A DNA stretch of 64,000 bases from Streptomyces sp. STR69 (GCF_024519455.1 NZ_JALJRY010000034.1:1-64000), one strand, 5' to 3'; positions 54,580 through 63,941 are shown, counted from the stretch's first letter. The notes: generated from the sequence alone by a model not told the origin. Numbers and translations are program-made.

Positions 54580-55029
54580 TCAGGCCAGCATGGCGGCCAT
54601 GCCCAGGGCCATCATCGCGCCGCCCGCCCCGCCGAGCGGACCGGTGCACGGCGGACCGGGATTCAGTGCCCGGTGCATGACGGCACCCGCTCGCGCCAGC
54701 ACCCACAGCACCACCGCCAGCGCGAACAACCCGTGGCCGTGGGCGTGTTCGTGCTGTCCCTGCGGGAGCCGGGCCATGGCCGCCGTGACCACCGCCATCA
54801 CCGCGAGATCGGCGGAGGCCGACCCGCGGGCGAACAGAGACATGCCCGCAGTCACGGCGGCGCCCGCCAGCAGTGGGTACGGCCCCGGGTTCCCCACCAG
54901 CATCAGGAGTGTCACGGCGAGTACGACGGCGTGCGGACCCCACCGCCGTACGGGCCCCGGCACCTGCCCCGCGAGGCAGAGACCGGAGCCCGTCAGCGTG
55001 GCGGCGGCCGGGAGCACGTCAGGCGTCAC
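54580..55029 (-). CDS. Small membrane protein with a His-rich loop
   Basis: This 149-residue protein starts at GTG 55029, overlapping the permease stop region by 11 nt. Four predicted membrane helices are seen. The loop QGQHEHAHGHG carries His93, His95, His97 and His99, a possible metal site. The C-terminus (GGAMMALGMAAMLA) recalls DUF5134-type proteins. Its position after an amine oxidase that needs copper makes a metal-related role conceivable, but this is inference only. Confidence 0.65.
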   Translation of the reverse strand: MTPDVLPAAATLTGSGLCLAGQVPGPVRRWGPHAVVLAVTLLMLVGNPGPYPLLAGAAVTAGMSLFARGSASADLAVMAVVTAAMARLPQGQHEHAHGHGLFALAVVLWVLARAGAVMHRALNPGPPCTGPLGGAGGAMMALGMAAMLA

Positions 55030-56434
55030 GGCGGCGCCGGACGGCGGCCGAGACCGCCCCGGCCGCGAAGAACAGCGCGACGATGCCCTCGAAGAGCCGG
55101 GCCAGCCCGGCCGAACCACCGATCAGGGTGGTGAAGTTGGCCAGCACCATGAACGTGATCCAGCACAGCCCGAGGGCGCCGAGGGCCGGAGCGAGCCGGG
55201 TGTGCCACAGCCGGGTGTCCGCCCCCGTGCGGGCGAAGAAGGTGATGATCGCGACCCCGACCAGGATCATCAGCACCAGCACCCCGAGCGTGGCCAGCCC
55301 GCTCATCCAGGTGAACAGCTCCAGCACCGGATCGGACCCCGCGAGCACGAACGCCCCCACGACCACTGCGGCCGACACGCTCTGCACCAGCGAACCGGCG
55401 TGCGGCGATCCGTGCTTGGCGTGACTGCGGCCCAGGATCGCTGGGGCGTCGCCCTGGCGGCCGAGGGAGAACAAGTAGCGGGAGATCGCGTTGTGGAAGG
55501 CGAGCAGCGCCGCGAACAGGCTTGTCAGCAGCAGGATTTCCATGGTGTCGGAAGCGGCCGAACCGACGTACTGCCCGGCCACGGCGAAGACCAGCCCGCT
55601 CGTGTTCTTGGCCGCCGCGCTCTGTACGTCGTCCGCGCCGACCGCCAGGACGACCGCCCAGCTGGACAGCGCGTAGAAGCCGCCGATGGCGATGACCGCG
55701 AGGTAAGTCGCCCTGGGCACACTGCGTTTGGGGTCCCTCGCCTCCTCGCTGTAGATGGCGGTCGCCTCGAAGCCGACGAAGGACGCGACCGCGAACATCA
55801 CCCCGATGCCCGCAGACCCCGTGCTGAAGGCACCCGGCGTGAAGGAGTCGAAGTCGATGCCGTGGGCCCCTCCTTGGACGAGGATCGCCACCGTCATCAC
55901 CGTGACGATGCCGACCTCCAGGACCAGCAGCACCGACAGCACCTTCGTGCCGACCTCGATGTTGCGGAAGCCCAGCACCGCGACCAGTCCCCACAGCACA
56001 CCGGCCCACAGCCACCACGGCAGGTCGGGGCCGCCGTACTTCACGACCAGCCCCTGGAGGGTGACGCCGGACAGGCCGTAGATCCCGGCCTGGATCGTGC
56101 TGTACGTGAGCAGCGCCAGCCCTGCCGCCCCGGTGCCGGTGATCCGGCCGAGGCCGGCGGTGACGTAGGAGTAGAAGGCGCCGGTGTCGACGACATGGCG
56201 GCTCATCGCGGCGTACCCGACGCTGAACAGCAGCAGCACGATGGCCACCAGGAGGTAAGCGGCCGGTACGCCGGGGCCGTTGCCGATGGCCAGCATCACC
56301 GGCAGGGCGCCGCCGATGGCGGTGAGCGGGGCCGCCGCCGCGACGACCATGAAGACGATCCCGCCGACTCCGATGGAGCCACGGAGTTTTGACGGAGTGT
56401 CAACTGAGCTGCCGCTGATGGTCTGTTCAGACAT
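55019..56434 (-). CDS. APC family amino acid/amine permease
   Basis: This 471-residue transporter has twelve predicted membrane helices. Helix 1 contains the APC substrate motif GGIVFMVVAAAAPLTA and the region near residues 215-240 reads FVGFEATAIYSEEARDPKRSVPRA, a hallmark of the family. It overlaps the amine oxidase gene by 8 nt and has a good ribosome-binding site (GGGAGG), so uptake of the amine substrate is the obvious role. Confidence 0.92.
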   Translation of the reverse strand: MSEQTISGSSVDTPSKLRGSIGVGGIVFMVVAAAAPLTAIGGALPVMLAIGNGPGVPAAYLLVAIVLLLFSVGYAAMSRHVVDTGAFYSYVTAGLGRITGTGAAGLALLTYSTIQAGIYGLSGVTLQGLVVKYGGPDLPWWLWAGVLWGLVAVLGFRNIEVGTKVLSVLLVLEVGIVTVMTVAILVQGGAHGIDFDSFTPGAFSTGSAGIGVMFAVASFVGFEATAIYSEEARDPKRSVPRATYLAVIAIGGFYALSSWAVVLAVGADDVQSAAAKNTSGLVFAVAGQYVGSAASDTMEILLLTSLFAALLAFHNAISRYLFSLGRQGDAPAILGRSHAKHGSPHAGSLVQSVSAAVVVGAFVLAGSDPVLELFTWMSGLATLGVLVLMILVGVAIITFFARTGADTRLWHTRLAPALGALGLCWITFMVLANFTTLIGGSAGLARLFEGIVALFFAAGAVSAAVRRRRDA

Positions 56435-58334
56435 GACAGCCTCCCGTGCCTGTTGTCCCGCAGTGGCCGGAGGTGCTCGGCGGCACGTCGAGGGTGGGGT
56501 TGCGGTCGAAGAAGCCGACCGGCTTGAGGGTGAAGCCCGTGGTGTCGACGGGCATGATCGGCCAGTCCTCGGGGCGCGGGGCGTGGGTCAGTCCGAAGGT
56601 GTGCCAGACGACGAGGTCCTGCCCGTCCAGGTCCCGGTCGGCGGCGGCGTACGCGGGCAGCCCCGCCCCGCCGGGATGCTGGTTGACGAAGTCGCCCGCC
56701 GGGTAGCGCTCGGCCGGGTCGTAGGCGGTGACCCAGAGGTGTTTCGTCGCGAAGGCCGCGCGGGCCGCCACCGAGGACCCGGGGTCGGCGAGCAGGGCCG
56801 GCTTGCCCTCGGGGTGCAGCGCGTAGGCGACCGGCCGGCCGAGCCGGTTCAGCGACTCGGGGTTGGAGATGTGCCACACGCGGTCCACGCCCGCGTCGGC
56901 CATCCGCTGCGCCTCGCTCTCCCGCGCGAGCGGGGTGCGCTTGAGGGCGAAGGCGTTGCCGCGAAGGTTGTCCGGTCCCATCGGCACCCGGACCGTCTCG
57001 ACCTCCTCGATGCGATTGACGGGACCGTCCACCGCCATGTCCAGCCGTGCGCTGAAGAGGTGTTGGTGGTAGGGGGCGCCGAGACCGGGGGCGAGTTCGG
57101 TGGCGTACGGGTAGTCGCCGCCGGGGTGGGCGGAGGTGAAGACGACGCCGGTGGCCTTGGCCTCGAACTCGATCGTGCCGTCGAGATACAGGTACCAGTA
57201 GAAGCCGTAGTCGTAGTTCCCGACGGTGGTGAAGAAGGAGAGCACCATGCGCCGTTGGCGCCGGGTCTCGACGGAGCCCGCCCAGAGGTCGGTGTGCTTC
57301 CAGAGGATGCCGTAGTCCTCCTCGTGCAGACAGACGGCGTTGGTGAGGGTCTGCGGTGTGCCGGTCTCGTCGGCGATCACCGCGTCCAGGTAGGTGATGT
57401 CACCGAGACAGTCGCAGCCGAGCTGGAGCGCGTTGGCGTAGCGCCCGATGAGGTACTCGCCGGTGTCGAAGTAGTTCTGCCACGATCGCACGGGGGAGGG
57501 GTCGGCGTACGGTACGACCATCTCGGCGATCGACGCCCGATGGATCACCGGGCGCCCGGCGAAGGCGAGTTGATGGAGTATCAGCCCTTCGCGGGCGTCG
57601 AAGCCGATGCGCAGGGACCAGTTCTCCCACGTCAGCGCATTGCCGTCGAGGGTGAAGCTGGGACCCTGCGGCTGGGTGATCTCGATGGGCTTCAGGGTGG
57701 TGCGCGGCGGGCCGGTGACGGCCGGGTCGTCGAAGTTGCCCGACTCCGCGGGCACCGGTACCGGGCCGAGGTCGATGACCTGGTCCACGCTCCGGTTCAG
57801 GACGTCCACGTAGGCGACGAGGCCGTCGACGGGATGCGCCCACGCATGGTCCTTCGGGTGCTCCTGCACGAAGGCCAGCCCGCGCAGGATGCGGCGGCCC
57901 CGCTCCTGCGGGTACTCGGCGTCGTACACGCCCGCGGACAGCGGGGCGACACGCACCGAGTCGCGGTCCAGGCCGCGGGCGGCGAGGGCGGCCAGCCAGC
58001 GCTCGTCCTTCGTGAGGATCTCCTCGACGAGCGCGAACTCTTCGTCCAGGACCGGGAGTTGTCCCTCTGTCGCGGCGTCGATCGGCCGGTGCGACACGAT
58101 ACGTGACTCGGTCAGGGAGACCGTCGCGTCGCACGAGGGGCCGCCGGAGGTGTCGAGGAGCAGGACGCGCAGCCGTCGATCCTTCTCCTCCGGGGCGGAC
58201 TTGGGCGGGTCGAGGAGTCCGAGGTAGGCGAAGCGGGTCGCCTCTGTGACGAGTCCGGCCGTCGCGAGAAGTTCGCGGGCGGCGGTGATCTCGTCCGGGG
58301 CGAGCGGGTCGAGAGGGTGTGGAGCGGCAGCCAT
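56427..58334 (-). CDS. Copper amine oxidase (primary-amine oxidase, tyramine oxidase type)
   Basis: This 635-residue cytoplasmic enzyme oxidises primary amines to aldehydes with release of ammonia and hydrogen peroxide. The topaquinone precursor is Tyr374 in TVGNYDYGFYW, the catalytic base Asp290 in NYFDTGEYLIG, and copper ligands are His423 and His425 (YHQHLFSARLD) and His584 (FGLTHAPRPED). N2 and N3 domains precede the catalytic beta domain; length is normal. No signal peptide, so it is intracellular. Start ATG 58334 has CGGAGG upstream. It heads an operon with a permease, a membrane protein and a TetR regulator. Confidence 0.95.
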   Translation of the reverse strand: MAAAPHPLDPLAPDEITAARELLATAGLVTEATRFAYLGLLDPPKSAPEEKDRRLRVLLLDTSGGPSCDATVSLTESRIVSHRPIDAATEGQLPVLDEEFALVEEILTKDERWLAALAARGLDRDSVRVAPLSAGVYDAEYPQERGRRILRGLAFVQEHPKDHAWAHPVDGLVAYVDVLNRSVDQVIDLGPVPVPAESGNFDDPAVTGPPRTTLKPIEITQPQGPSFTLDGNALTWENWSLRIGFDAREGLILHQLAFAGRPVIHRASIAEMVVPYADPSPVRSWQNYFDTGEYLIGRYANALQLGCDCLGDITYLDAVIADETGTPQTLTNAVCLHEEDYGILWKHTDLWAGSVETRRQRRMVLSFFTTVGNYDYGFYWYLYLDGTIEFEAKATGVVFTSAHPGGDYPYATELAPGLGAPYHQHLFSARLDMAVDGPVNRIEEVETVRVPMGPDNLRGNAFALKRTPLARESEAQRMADAGVDRVWHISNPESLNRLGRPVAYALHPEGKPALLADPGSSVAARAAFATKHLWVTAYDPAERYPAGDFVNQHPGGAGLPAYAAADRDLDGQDLVVWHTFGLTHAPRPEDWPIMPVDTTGFTLKPVGFFDRNPTLDVPPSTSGHCGTTGTGGCHV

Positions 58335-58349
58335 ACGGGCCTCCGGGGA

Positions 58350-58377
58350 TTTTTTCTCTACGTCCGTAGAGCAAAAA
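58350..58377. promoter_or_regulatory. TetR-type operator, 28-bp inverted repeat
   Basis: Centred on TC, the arms read TTTTT-T-CTCTACG and CGTAGAG-C-AAAAA: a perfect 7-bp core, one mismatch, and a further 5-bp match. The element ends 16 nt before the amine-oxidase start codon and overlaps the promoter or leader; the AT tracts stand out in this GC-rich genome. Confidence 0.7.
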
Positions 58378-58454
58378 TTCGCGCGGCCACGTTTCGCTCG
58401 GCAGTACGCCCGCGTTGCCTTGTTGTTAAGTCCGCCGGGGCACGGTGCGCCGGG

Positions 58455-58874
58455 TCAGATGGCCAGGATCGCCCGTACCCGCTTGCCGCCCCCGCTGAGC
58501 GGGGTGACATCGAGGCGGTGGGCCAGGCAGCGGACCATGGCGAGGCCGCGTCCGCTCTCGCCCTCGGCCGTCAACGGCCGCACATGGGGCGGGGTCGGGT
58601 TGTCGTCGTAGACCTCGACCGTGACCCGCTCGTCGGACAGCTGCAGGCGCAGCCGGCACTCGCCGCGTCCGTGCTCGGTCGCGTTGGCGACCAGTTCGGA
58701 GACGATGAGTGTCGCGTCGTCGATCTGCTCCTCGTCCACCCGCGCCATCCGGCTGCGGGAGCGGGCGAGGAACTCCGATGTCAGCCTTCGCGCCTGACCC
58801 GCCGCCGCCGCTTCGTCGGGCAGCAGGTACTCCACGCGTACGGAACGCCTATGGGTACGCCGATGCGTACGCAT
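58455..58874 (-). CDS. HATPase anti-sigma factor / ATP-binding protein (RsbW-like)
   Basis: This 139-residue protein has the HATPase_c fold of RsbW/SpoIIAB-like anti-sigma kinases: N-box IVSELVANATEHG, then VYDDNPTPP, and G-box SGRGLAMVRCLAHRL. Streptomyces has many such proteins; most phosphorylate a STAS-domain partner. No STAS or sigma gene lies next to it, but a SpoIIE-type phosphatase starts 302 bp away in the opposite direction. Start ATG 58874 follows a short His/Arg-rich stretch (MRTHRRTHRRSV). Confidence 0.9.
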   Translation of the reverse strand: MRTHRRTHRRSVRVEYLLPDEAAAAGQARRLTSEFLARSRSRMARVDEEQIDDATLIVSELVANATEHGRGECRLRLQLSDERVTVEVYDDNPTPPHVRPLTAEGESGRGLAMVRCLAHRLDVTPLSGGGKRVRAILAI

Positions 58875-59176
58875 GGCGAATCACTTCCCCTCCTAGGACA
58901 ACCCGGTATCCCCGCGGCGCCACCGCACCGGGGCCGCTGCATCTCTTGCGCGGCCGGTCCCACACAATTCACTTGCCCGGAGTCCGTGATCGCCAACCGG
59001 CCCGCGCCACATGGTTGTCGCCGATCAGGAAATGTCAGTTCTCGGAATCAATTGGGTAAAGGGCCGGGCACGCCCAAGGCGTTGCCTGGCAGCCTTGCGA
59101 TGTCCAGGGTGGGGGAGGGACCCCTGCGCGGAAGGCGGGAGCGGCTCCGGATGCCGCGACGCCGTTGGAGTGGACC
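58875..59176. other. divergent promoter region (HATPase / PP2C phosphatase)
   Basis: These 302 bases hold the promoters of two divergent signalling genes. No coding region or clear operator is seen. The middle is AT-richer than its flanks (around 58985-59060), fitting promoter sequence. Confidence 0.4.
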
Positions 59177-60274
59177 ATGGCCGCAACGAAGCCGCAGCGC
59201 AGTCTCTCCGTGCTGACCTGGCTGCCCGCCGCGGTGATGGCGGTGGTCGCCGTCGGGGACCTCGTCACCGGCCCCGGACTCGGCTTCCTGCCGCTCGCCT
59301 CCCTCGGACCGGCCTTCGCCGGACTGGTCGGCGGCTGGCGCCGTACCGCGTGGTTCGGCGCGGCGGCCCTCGCCCTCTGCGTCGGACTCGGCCTCTACGA
59401 CGGCCTGTTCCAGGAACGCAGAGGCTTCCTGGCGATGGTGTCGGTGGTGGGCGTGACCGGCGCGGGCATCGCCGCCGCCGTGATGCGCGGACGCCGCGAG
59501 GCCGAACTGGCCAGCGTGCGGTCCATCGCGGAGGTCGCGCAACGCGTCCTGCTGCGGCCGGTGCCGCTGACCGCGGGCCCGCTCCAGGCCGCGGTGTCGT
59601 ACACCTCGGCCGTCGCGGAGGCCCGGATCGGCGGTGACCTCTACGAGGTGGTCGCCTCCCCGCACGGCGTGCGCGTCATCGTCGGCGACGTGCAGGGCAA
59701 GGGCCTGGCCGCGGTCGAGACGGCAGCCGTGGTGCTCGGCGCGTTCCGGGAGGCCGCACACGACGAACCCGACCTGGTGGGACTCGGCGAACGCCTGGAG
59801 CGCAGCGTCTCCCGTGTCCTGTCCGACGAGAAGTTCGTGACCGCCGTCCTCGCCGAGATCGGCACGGACCACGAGGTGATCTTCCTCAACTACGGTCACC
59901 CGCCCCCGATGGTCGTACGACGCAACGGCGCCGCCGACTTCCCGGCACCGCCCGCCTACGCGCCCCCGCTCGGCCTCGGCGGCGCCCACGGCGGCGAGAC
60001 CCCGAAGCCGTTCTCCGTACGCTTCGCGCCGGGCGAGCAACTGCTGCTCTACACCGACGGCGTCACCGAGGCCCGCGACGAGGACGGCACCTTCTATCCG
60101 CTCGGCGAGCGGGCGCACCTGCTGAAGGAACCCGACGCGCAGAGCGCGCTCGGCTCCCTGCGCGAGGACCTGGTCCGCCACACCGCCGGCCCGCTCCACG
60201 ACGACGCCGCGATGCTCCTGCTGCGCTATCACGGGCACGCGGGGACGACGGGAGAGACCTCGCCTCTCGGGTGA
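59177..60274 (+). CDS. Membrane-bound PP2C/SpoIIE-type protein phosphatase
   Basis: This 365-residue protein starts at ATG 59177 with GGAG six bases upstream. Three or four membrane helices (about residues 15-105) precede a SpoIIE phosphatase domain with IGGDLYEVV, IVGDVQGKGLAAVETAA, LLYTDGVTEARDEDG and LHDDAAMLLL. Same architecture as the phosphatase at 13296-14399, but only moderately similar. Divergent from an RsbW-like ATPase gene, so it may belong to the same partner-switching circuit. Confidence 0.9.
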   Translation: MAATKPQRSLSVLTWLPAAVMAVVAVGDLVTGPGLGFLPLASLGPAFAGLVGGWRRTAWFGAAALALCVGLGLYDGLFQERRGFLAMVSVVGVTGAGIAAAVMRGRREAELASVRSIAEVAQRVLLRPVPLTAGPLQAAVSYTSAVAEARIGGDLYEVVASPHGVRVIVGDVQGKGLAAVETAAVVLGAFREAAHDEPDLVGLGERLERSVSRVLSDEKFVTAVLAEIGTDHEVIFLNYGHPPPMVVRRNGAADFPAPPAYAPPLGLGGAHGGETPKPFSVRFAPGEQLLLYTDGVTEARDEDGTFYPLGERAHLLKEPDAQSALGSLREDLVRHTAGPLHDDAAMLLLRYHGHAGTTGETSPLG

Positions 60275-60345
60275 GCAAGAGAGCTTCGCCGAGGTCTGGC
60301 CATTGCCGCAAAGTCATTGCTGCGTCAATCAAGTAAACTGATGGC

Positions 60346-60801
60346 ATGACCACGCCCGAGCAGCCACTGCAGCCCATGGACCCGCACGAAGAGGCCCTGG
60401 TGCGCGAACTCGCGCGGGTGATGCTGGTGCTGCCCCGCGCGGTCGACGCCGACATGGTGCGCGAGCAGCGCCTGCCGCTGTCCGAGTACACGACCCTCAT
60501 GCACCTCTCCGAGGCCACGGACCGCCGGATGCGCATGAGCGAGCTGGCGTCCGTCTGCAACCTCTCGCTGAGCGGCATGACCCGCATCGTCAGCCGTCTG
60601 GAAACGCAGGGCCTGGTCGGACGGGAACGCTGCGCCGAGGACGCCCGCGGCTGGAACGCCGTCCTCACCGACCAGGGCCTCGCCCGCCTCCAGGAGGCCT
60701 GGCCCGCCCACCTCGCCAGCGTCCGGCGCCATGTCCTCGACCACGTCGACGCCGACGACCTCACCCGGCTCCTCGGCGTGATGCGCCGTATCGCCACCTG
60801 A
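60346..60801 (+). CDS. MarR family transcriptional regulator
   Basis: This 151-residue winged-helix regulator has recognition helix MRMSELASVCNLSLSGMTRIVSRLETQGLV and wing RERCAEDARGWNAVLTDQG. A -10-like TAAACT (60334-60339) ends six bases before the ATG, so the transcript may be leaderless. An ATTG/CAAT inverted repeat (60316-60329) just upstream could be the operator. It is followed after 28 nt by an LLM-class oxidoreductase, its likely co-transcribed target. Confidence 0.9.
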   Translation: MTTPEQPLQPMDPHEEALVRELARVMLVLPRAVDADMVREQRLPLSEYTTLMHLSEATDRRMRMSELASVCNLSLSGMTRIVSRLETQGLVGRERCAEDARGWNAVLTDQGLARLQEAWPAHLASVRRHVLDHVDADDLTRLLGVMRRIAT

Positions 60802-60829
60802 CCCACCGAGCAGACCCAAGGAGTACGGC

Positions 60830-61882
60830 ATGACCAACCCGACCAGTACCGATGGCGTCACGCTCGGTCTCGACACCTTCGGCGACGTCACGAACGGCAC
60901 GGACGGCAAACCCCTGACCCACGGCCAGGCCATCCGCCGCCTCGTCGAGGAGGGCGTCCTCGCCGACCAGGTCGGCGTCGACCACTTCGGCATCGGCGAG
61001 CACCACACCGAGGCGATGCCGCTGTCGGCGGCGGACGTCGTCCTCGCGGCCATCGCCGCGCGCACCTCGAACATCCACCTCAGTTCCGCCGTCACCGTGA
61101 TCAGCTCCGACGACCCCGTCCGCGTCTACCAGCGCTACGCCACCCTCGACGCCGTCTCCGCCGGCCGCGCCGAGGTCATCCTCGGCAGAGGATCGAGCAC
61201 CGAGTCCTTCCCACTCTTCGGCTACGACCTGAACGACTACGAGGAGCTGTTCGAGGAGAAGGTCGCCCTCTTCGCCGAACTGCTCAAGGAGAAGCCCGTC
61301 ACCTGGTCCGGCAACACCCGCGCCGCCCTCGACGGACTCTCCGTCCACCCGCACAGCGAGACCGGCTCGATCCCCACCTGGATCGGCGTCGGCGGCAGCC
61401 CCCAGTCGGTGATCCGCACCGCCCAGTACGGGTTCTCCCTGATGCTGGCGATCATCGGCGGAGACATAGCCCGCTTCGCTCCGTTCTCCGAGCTGTACCG
61501 GCGGGCACTGGCGGAGTTCGGCCACCCCGCGCGGCCCATCGGTGTGCACGCGCCCGGCCATGTCGCCGCCACCGACGAACAGGCGGTGGAGGAGTTCGTA
61601 CCGGCCTTCCAGGAACTGATCCGCAGCGTGGCGCGCGAACGCGGCTTCCGCACCCCGACCCGCGAAAGCCTCATGCGCGACGTCGGCCCCGGCGGCGCCC
61701 TGCACGTCGGATCGCCCGAGACCGTGGCCCGCAAGATCGCCGACACCCTGAAGACCCTCGACGCCACCCGCTTCAACCTGAAGTACGGCATCACCGGAAT
61801 GCCCCACGACACCCTCATGACCAACATCGAGCTCTACGGCACGAAAGTGGCGCCCCTGGTGCGTGAGTTGATGGTGGACTGA
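60830..61882 (+). CDS. LLM class flavin-dependent oxidoreductase
   Basis: This 350-residue protein is a bacterial-luciferase-like monooxygenase using FMN or F420. Landmarks are ADQVGVDHFGIGEHHTEAMPLSAADVVLAAIAARTSNIHLSSAVTVISSDDPVRVYQ and AEVILGRGSSTESFPLFGYD. This subgroup is common in actinobacteria and has no fixed substrate. It lies 28 nt after a MarR gene with a good ribosome-binding site (AAGGAG). Confidence 0.9.
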   Translation: MTNPTSTDGVTLGLDTFGDVTNGTDGKPLTHGQAIRRLVEEGVLADQVGVDHFGIGEHHTEAMPLSAADVVLAAIAARTSNIHLSSAVTVISSDDPVRVYQRYATLDAVSAGRAEVILGRGSSTESFPLFGYDLNDYEELFEEKVALFAELLKEKPVTWSGNTRAALDGLSVHPHSETGSIPTWIGVGGSPQSVIRTAQYGFSLMLAIIGGDIARFAPFSELYRRALAEFGHPARPIGVHAPGHVAATDEQAVEEFVPAFQELIRSVARERGFRTPTRESLMRDVGPGGALHVGSPETVARKIADTLKTLDATRFNLKYGITGMPHDTLMTNIELYGTKVAPLVRELMVD

Positions 61883-61942
61883 ACGGACGGGGGCGCGGAA
61901 ACTCCGTTGCGAGCCCGGGGGCCGTCACCGGACAGTGGGTGC

Positions 61943-62914
61943 ATGACCGCCCCCACCGCTCTGCCGTGCGGCCTGCGCGTCCGCCCGGCGACACCCGACG
62001 ACGCGGCGGCGGTCTGCGCCCTGCTCAACGAGATCGACATCCTGGAGATCGGCCGCCCGGACACCGAACTAGCCGAGATCCAGACGGACTTCAAGCACCC
62101 CGAAGTGGACCTGGAGCGCGACTCCTGGCTGCTCTTCGACGGCGCCCGCCTGATCGGATACGGCCTGCTGTGGGACGACTCGGGCGGCGAGCGGATCGAC
62201 ATCGACCACTACATCGTGCCGGGCCGACTGCCGGGCGCCCTGCACCTGCTCGACCTGATGGAGACCAGGGCCGCGGAGCGCGCCGCCGCCAACGGAGCGC
62301 CCCGCGCCGTGGTGCACCTGCACCTCACCCTGGCCCCCACCATGGACCTGCCCGCACTGCGTGCCCGAGGCTGGCAACCGGTCCGCCGCTACAACGTGAT
62401 GGCCCGTCGACTGTCGCCGTCGTCCGATCCGTTGCCCCCTTCCCGGCCCGGCGTGTCGCTGCGCCCCTGCCTTGAGGAAGCGGACCGTCGACGCGCCCAC
62501 GCGCTGCTCCAGGAAGCCATGACCGAGCACTTCGACTTCCAGTACCGCACCTACACACAGTGGTTGGACGACATCGACGGCGAGCGCGTCGACTGGTCGC
62601 TGATCTGGCTCGCCCACGTCGACGGCCTCGGGGACGCCGGGCTGCTGCGCAGCCACAACGACCGCGCCTCCATGGCCTGGATCGGCAACCTCGCCGTCCT
62701 GCGCCAGGCCCGTGGCCGGGGCCTGGGCAGTCACCTCCTGCGGTACGGCTTCGGCCACTACGCGGCGCTGGGCCGCGACCGCATCGGCCTGGGCGTGGAC
62801 ACCGACAACACGAGCAACGCGCTCGCCCTGTACGAACGGCACGGCATGACCCCCGACTTCGGGGTCGACACCTGGGAGTTGATCCTCCCCGTCACCGGCG
62901 GGGGAACGACTTGA
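61943..62914 (+). CDS. Tandem GNAT acetyltransferase
   Basis: This 323-residue protein has two GNAT-like halves. The second carries the clear acetyl-CoA motif WIGNLAVLRQARGRGLGSHLLRYGFGHY (Gln/Arg-x-x-Gly-x-Gly). The first half lacks a strong motif and may be structural. The arrangement resembles MshD-like proteins but is not specific enough to assign mycothiol synthesis. Start ATG 61943. It overlaps the chitinase gene tail-to-tail by 23 nt. Confidence 0.85.
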   Translation: MTAPTALPCGLRVRPATPDDAAAVCALLNEIDILEIGRPDTELAEIQTDFKHPEVDLERDSWLLFDGARLIGYGLLWDDSGGERIDIDHYIVPGRLPGALHLLDLMETRAAERAAANGAPRAVVHLHLTLAPTMDLPALRARGWQPVRRYNVMARRLSPSSDPLPPSRPGVSLRPCLEEADRRRAHALLQEAMTEHFDFQYRTYTQWLDDIDGERVDWSLIWLAHVDGLGDAGLLRSHNDRASMAWIGNLAVLRQARGRGLGSHLLRYGFGHYAALGRDRIGLGVDTDNTSNALALYERHGMTPDFGVDTWELILPVTGGGTT

Positions 62915-63941
62915 AGGTGTGGCTGAAGTACCAGGTGTCCTGGGCGATCCCGGAGCAGTTGTTGGCGCCGCCGGTGCCCACGCAGCCGCCGTTGTCGCGC
63001 TGGAGCGCCCAGAAGGAGAGCGTGTTGATGCCCTGGGCCTCGGCCCACTTCTTCACGGTGACGGCGTTCTGAGTGGTGAAGGTCTCCGCCGGGCCGAAGT
63101 CGTCGATGCCGGGCATCTCGGTGACGCCGATCCTCTTCCACAGCCTCGCCGGGTTCGTTTTCGGGTACAGCGCGGCGAGTTGGGAGTGCAGGCCGGTCGC
63201 GGCGGTCTTGGTGTCCTCGGCCATGTCGTGGCTGGCGCCGTCGTAGTAGTCGAACGTCATGATGTTGACGACGTCGACGCGCGCTCCGTTGTCGACCGCG
63301 TTCTGCAGCAGTGCCACACCGTTGGGCGCGAGACCGGTGGTGGTCGTCGGCAGCGTGTAGGAGAACTCCACGCTGCGGCCCGTGCGTTGGGCCCAGCGCT
63401 GCACCTTCGCGATCGCCTTGTTGCGGCGGTCGATACCCGCGGTGTTGTTGATGGAGTCGGCCTCGATGTCGAGGTCGATGCGGCTCACGCCGTAGGTCGT
63501 GACCAGGCTCTCGTAGACCTTGGCGATGGCGTCGACATCGGTGCAGCTGTCGGCCAGTTCGGTGTTGGTGGTGTCCGCGCTGTAGCCGCCGAAGGACGGG
63601 ATGACGTTGCCGCCGTGCGCCTGGATCGTGGCGATGTCCTTGCCGAAGGTGGACTTGGCGATCGGCTGGGCGGGCAGGCCGTTCCAGTACGCCGTGCACG
63701 AACCGGCCGCCTCGGTCTGCAGAAAGGCCATCGTGAGGTACTTGTTGCCGGACGCCGCAGCGAGCGCGGCCGGGCTCTCGCCGGTCCACGCCTCGAAGTA
63801 CGGCGCCGAGACATGGTCCGGCATGGGCCGCGCGCGATGATCTGCGTTCGCGGCACCCCCACTGAGTGCGACAAGCCCCGTGGACAAGGCGGTTACGGCC
63901 GCGCAGGACAGCGACGCGCGAAGAGGCCCAGGTCGTCTCAT
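62892..63941 (-). CDS. Secreted GH18 chitinase
   Basis: This 349-residue enzyme starts at ATG 63941, supported by GGGAG five bases upstream (ATG 63953 lacks one). A signal peptide covers about residues 1-33 (cleavage near ANA-DH). The single domain is GH18, with GGYSADTTN and the catalytic motif RIDLDIEADS, where the Glu is the acid. No chitin-binding module is present. It resembles compact actinobacterial chitinases of the ChiC/Chi18 group; chitin or chitooligosaccharides are the presumed substrate. The upstream control region is mostly outside the window. Confidence 0.93.
   Translation of the reverse strand: MRRPGPLRASLSCAAVTALSTGLVALSGGAANADHRARPMPDHVSAPYFEAWTGESPAALAAASGNKYLTMAFLQTEAAGSCTAYWNGLPAQPIAKSTFGKDIATIQAHGGNVIPSFGGYSADTTNTELADSCTDVDAIAKVYESLVTTYGVSRIDLDIEADSINNTAGIDRRNKAIAKVQRWAQRTGRSVEFSYTLPTTTTGLAPNGVALLQNAVDNGARVDVVNIMTFDYYDGASHDMAEDTKTAATGLHSQLAALYPKTNPARLWKRIGVTEMPGIDDFGPAETFTTQNAVTVKKWAEAQGINTLSFWALQRDNGGCVGTGGANNCSGIAQDTWYFSHTFKSFPRR

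Noticed and set aside
54590..56392. A 600-codon open frame on the plus strand opposite the permease gene
   Set aside because: The translation is low-complexity and charged without a domain, while the opposite strand gives a normal twelve-helix permease.
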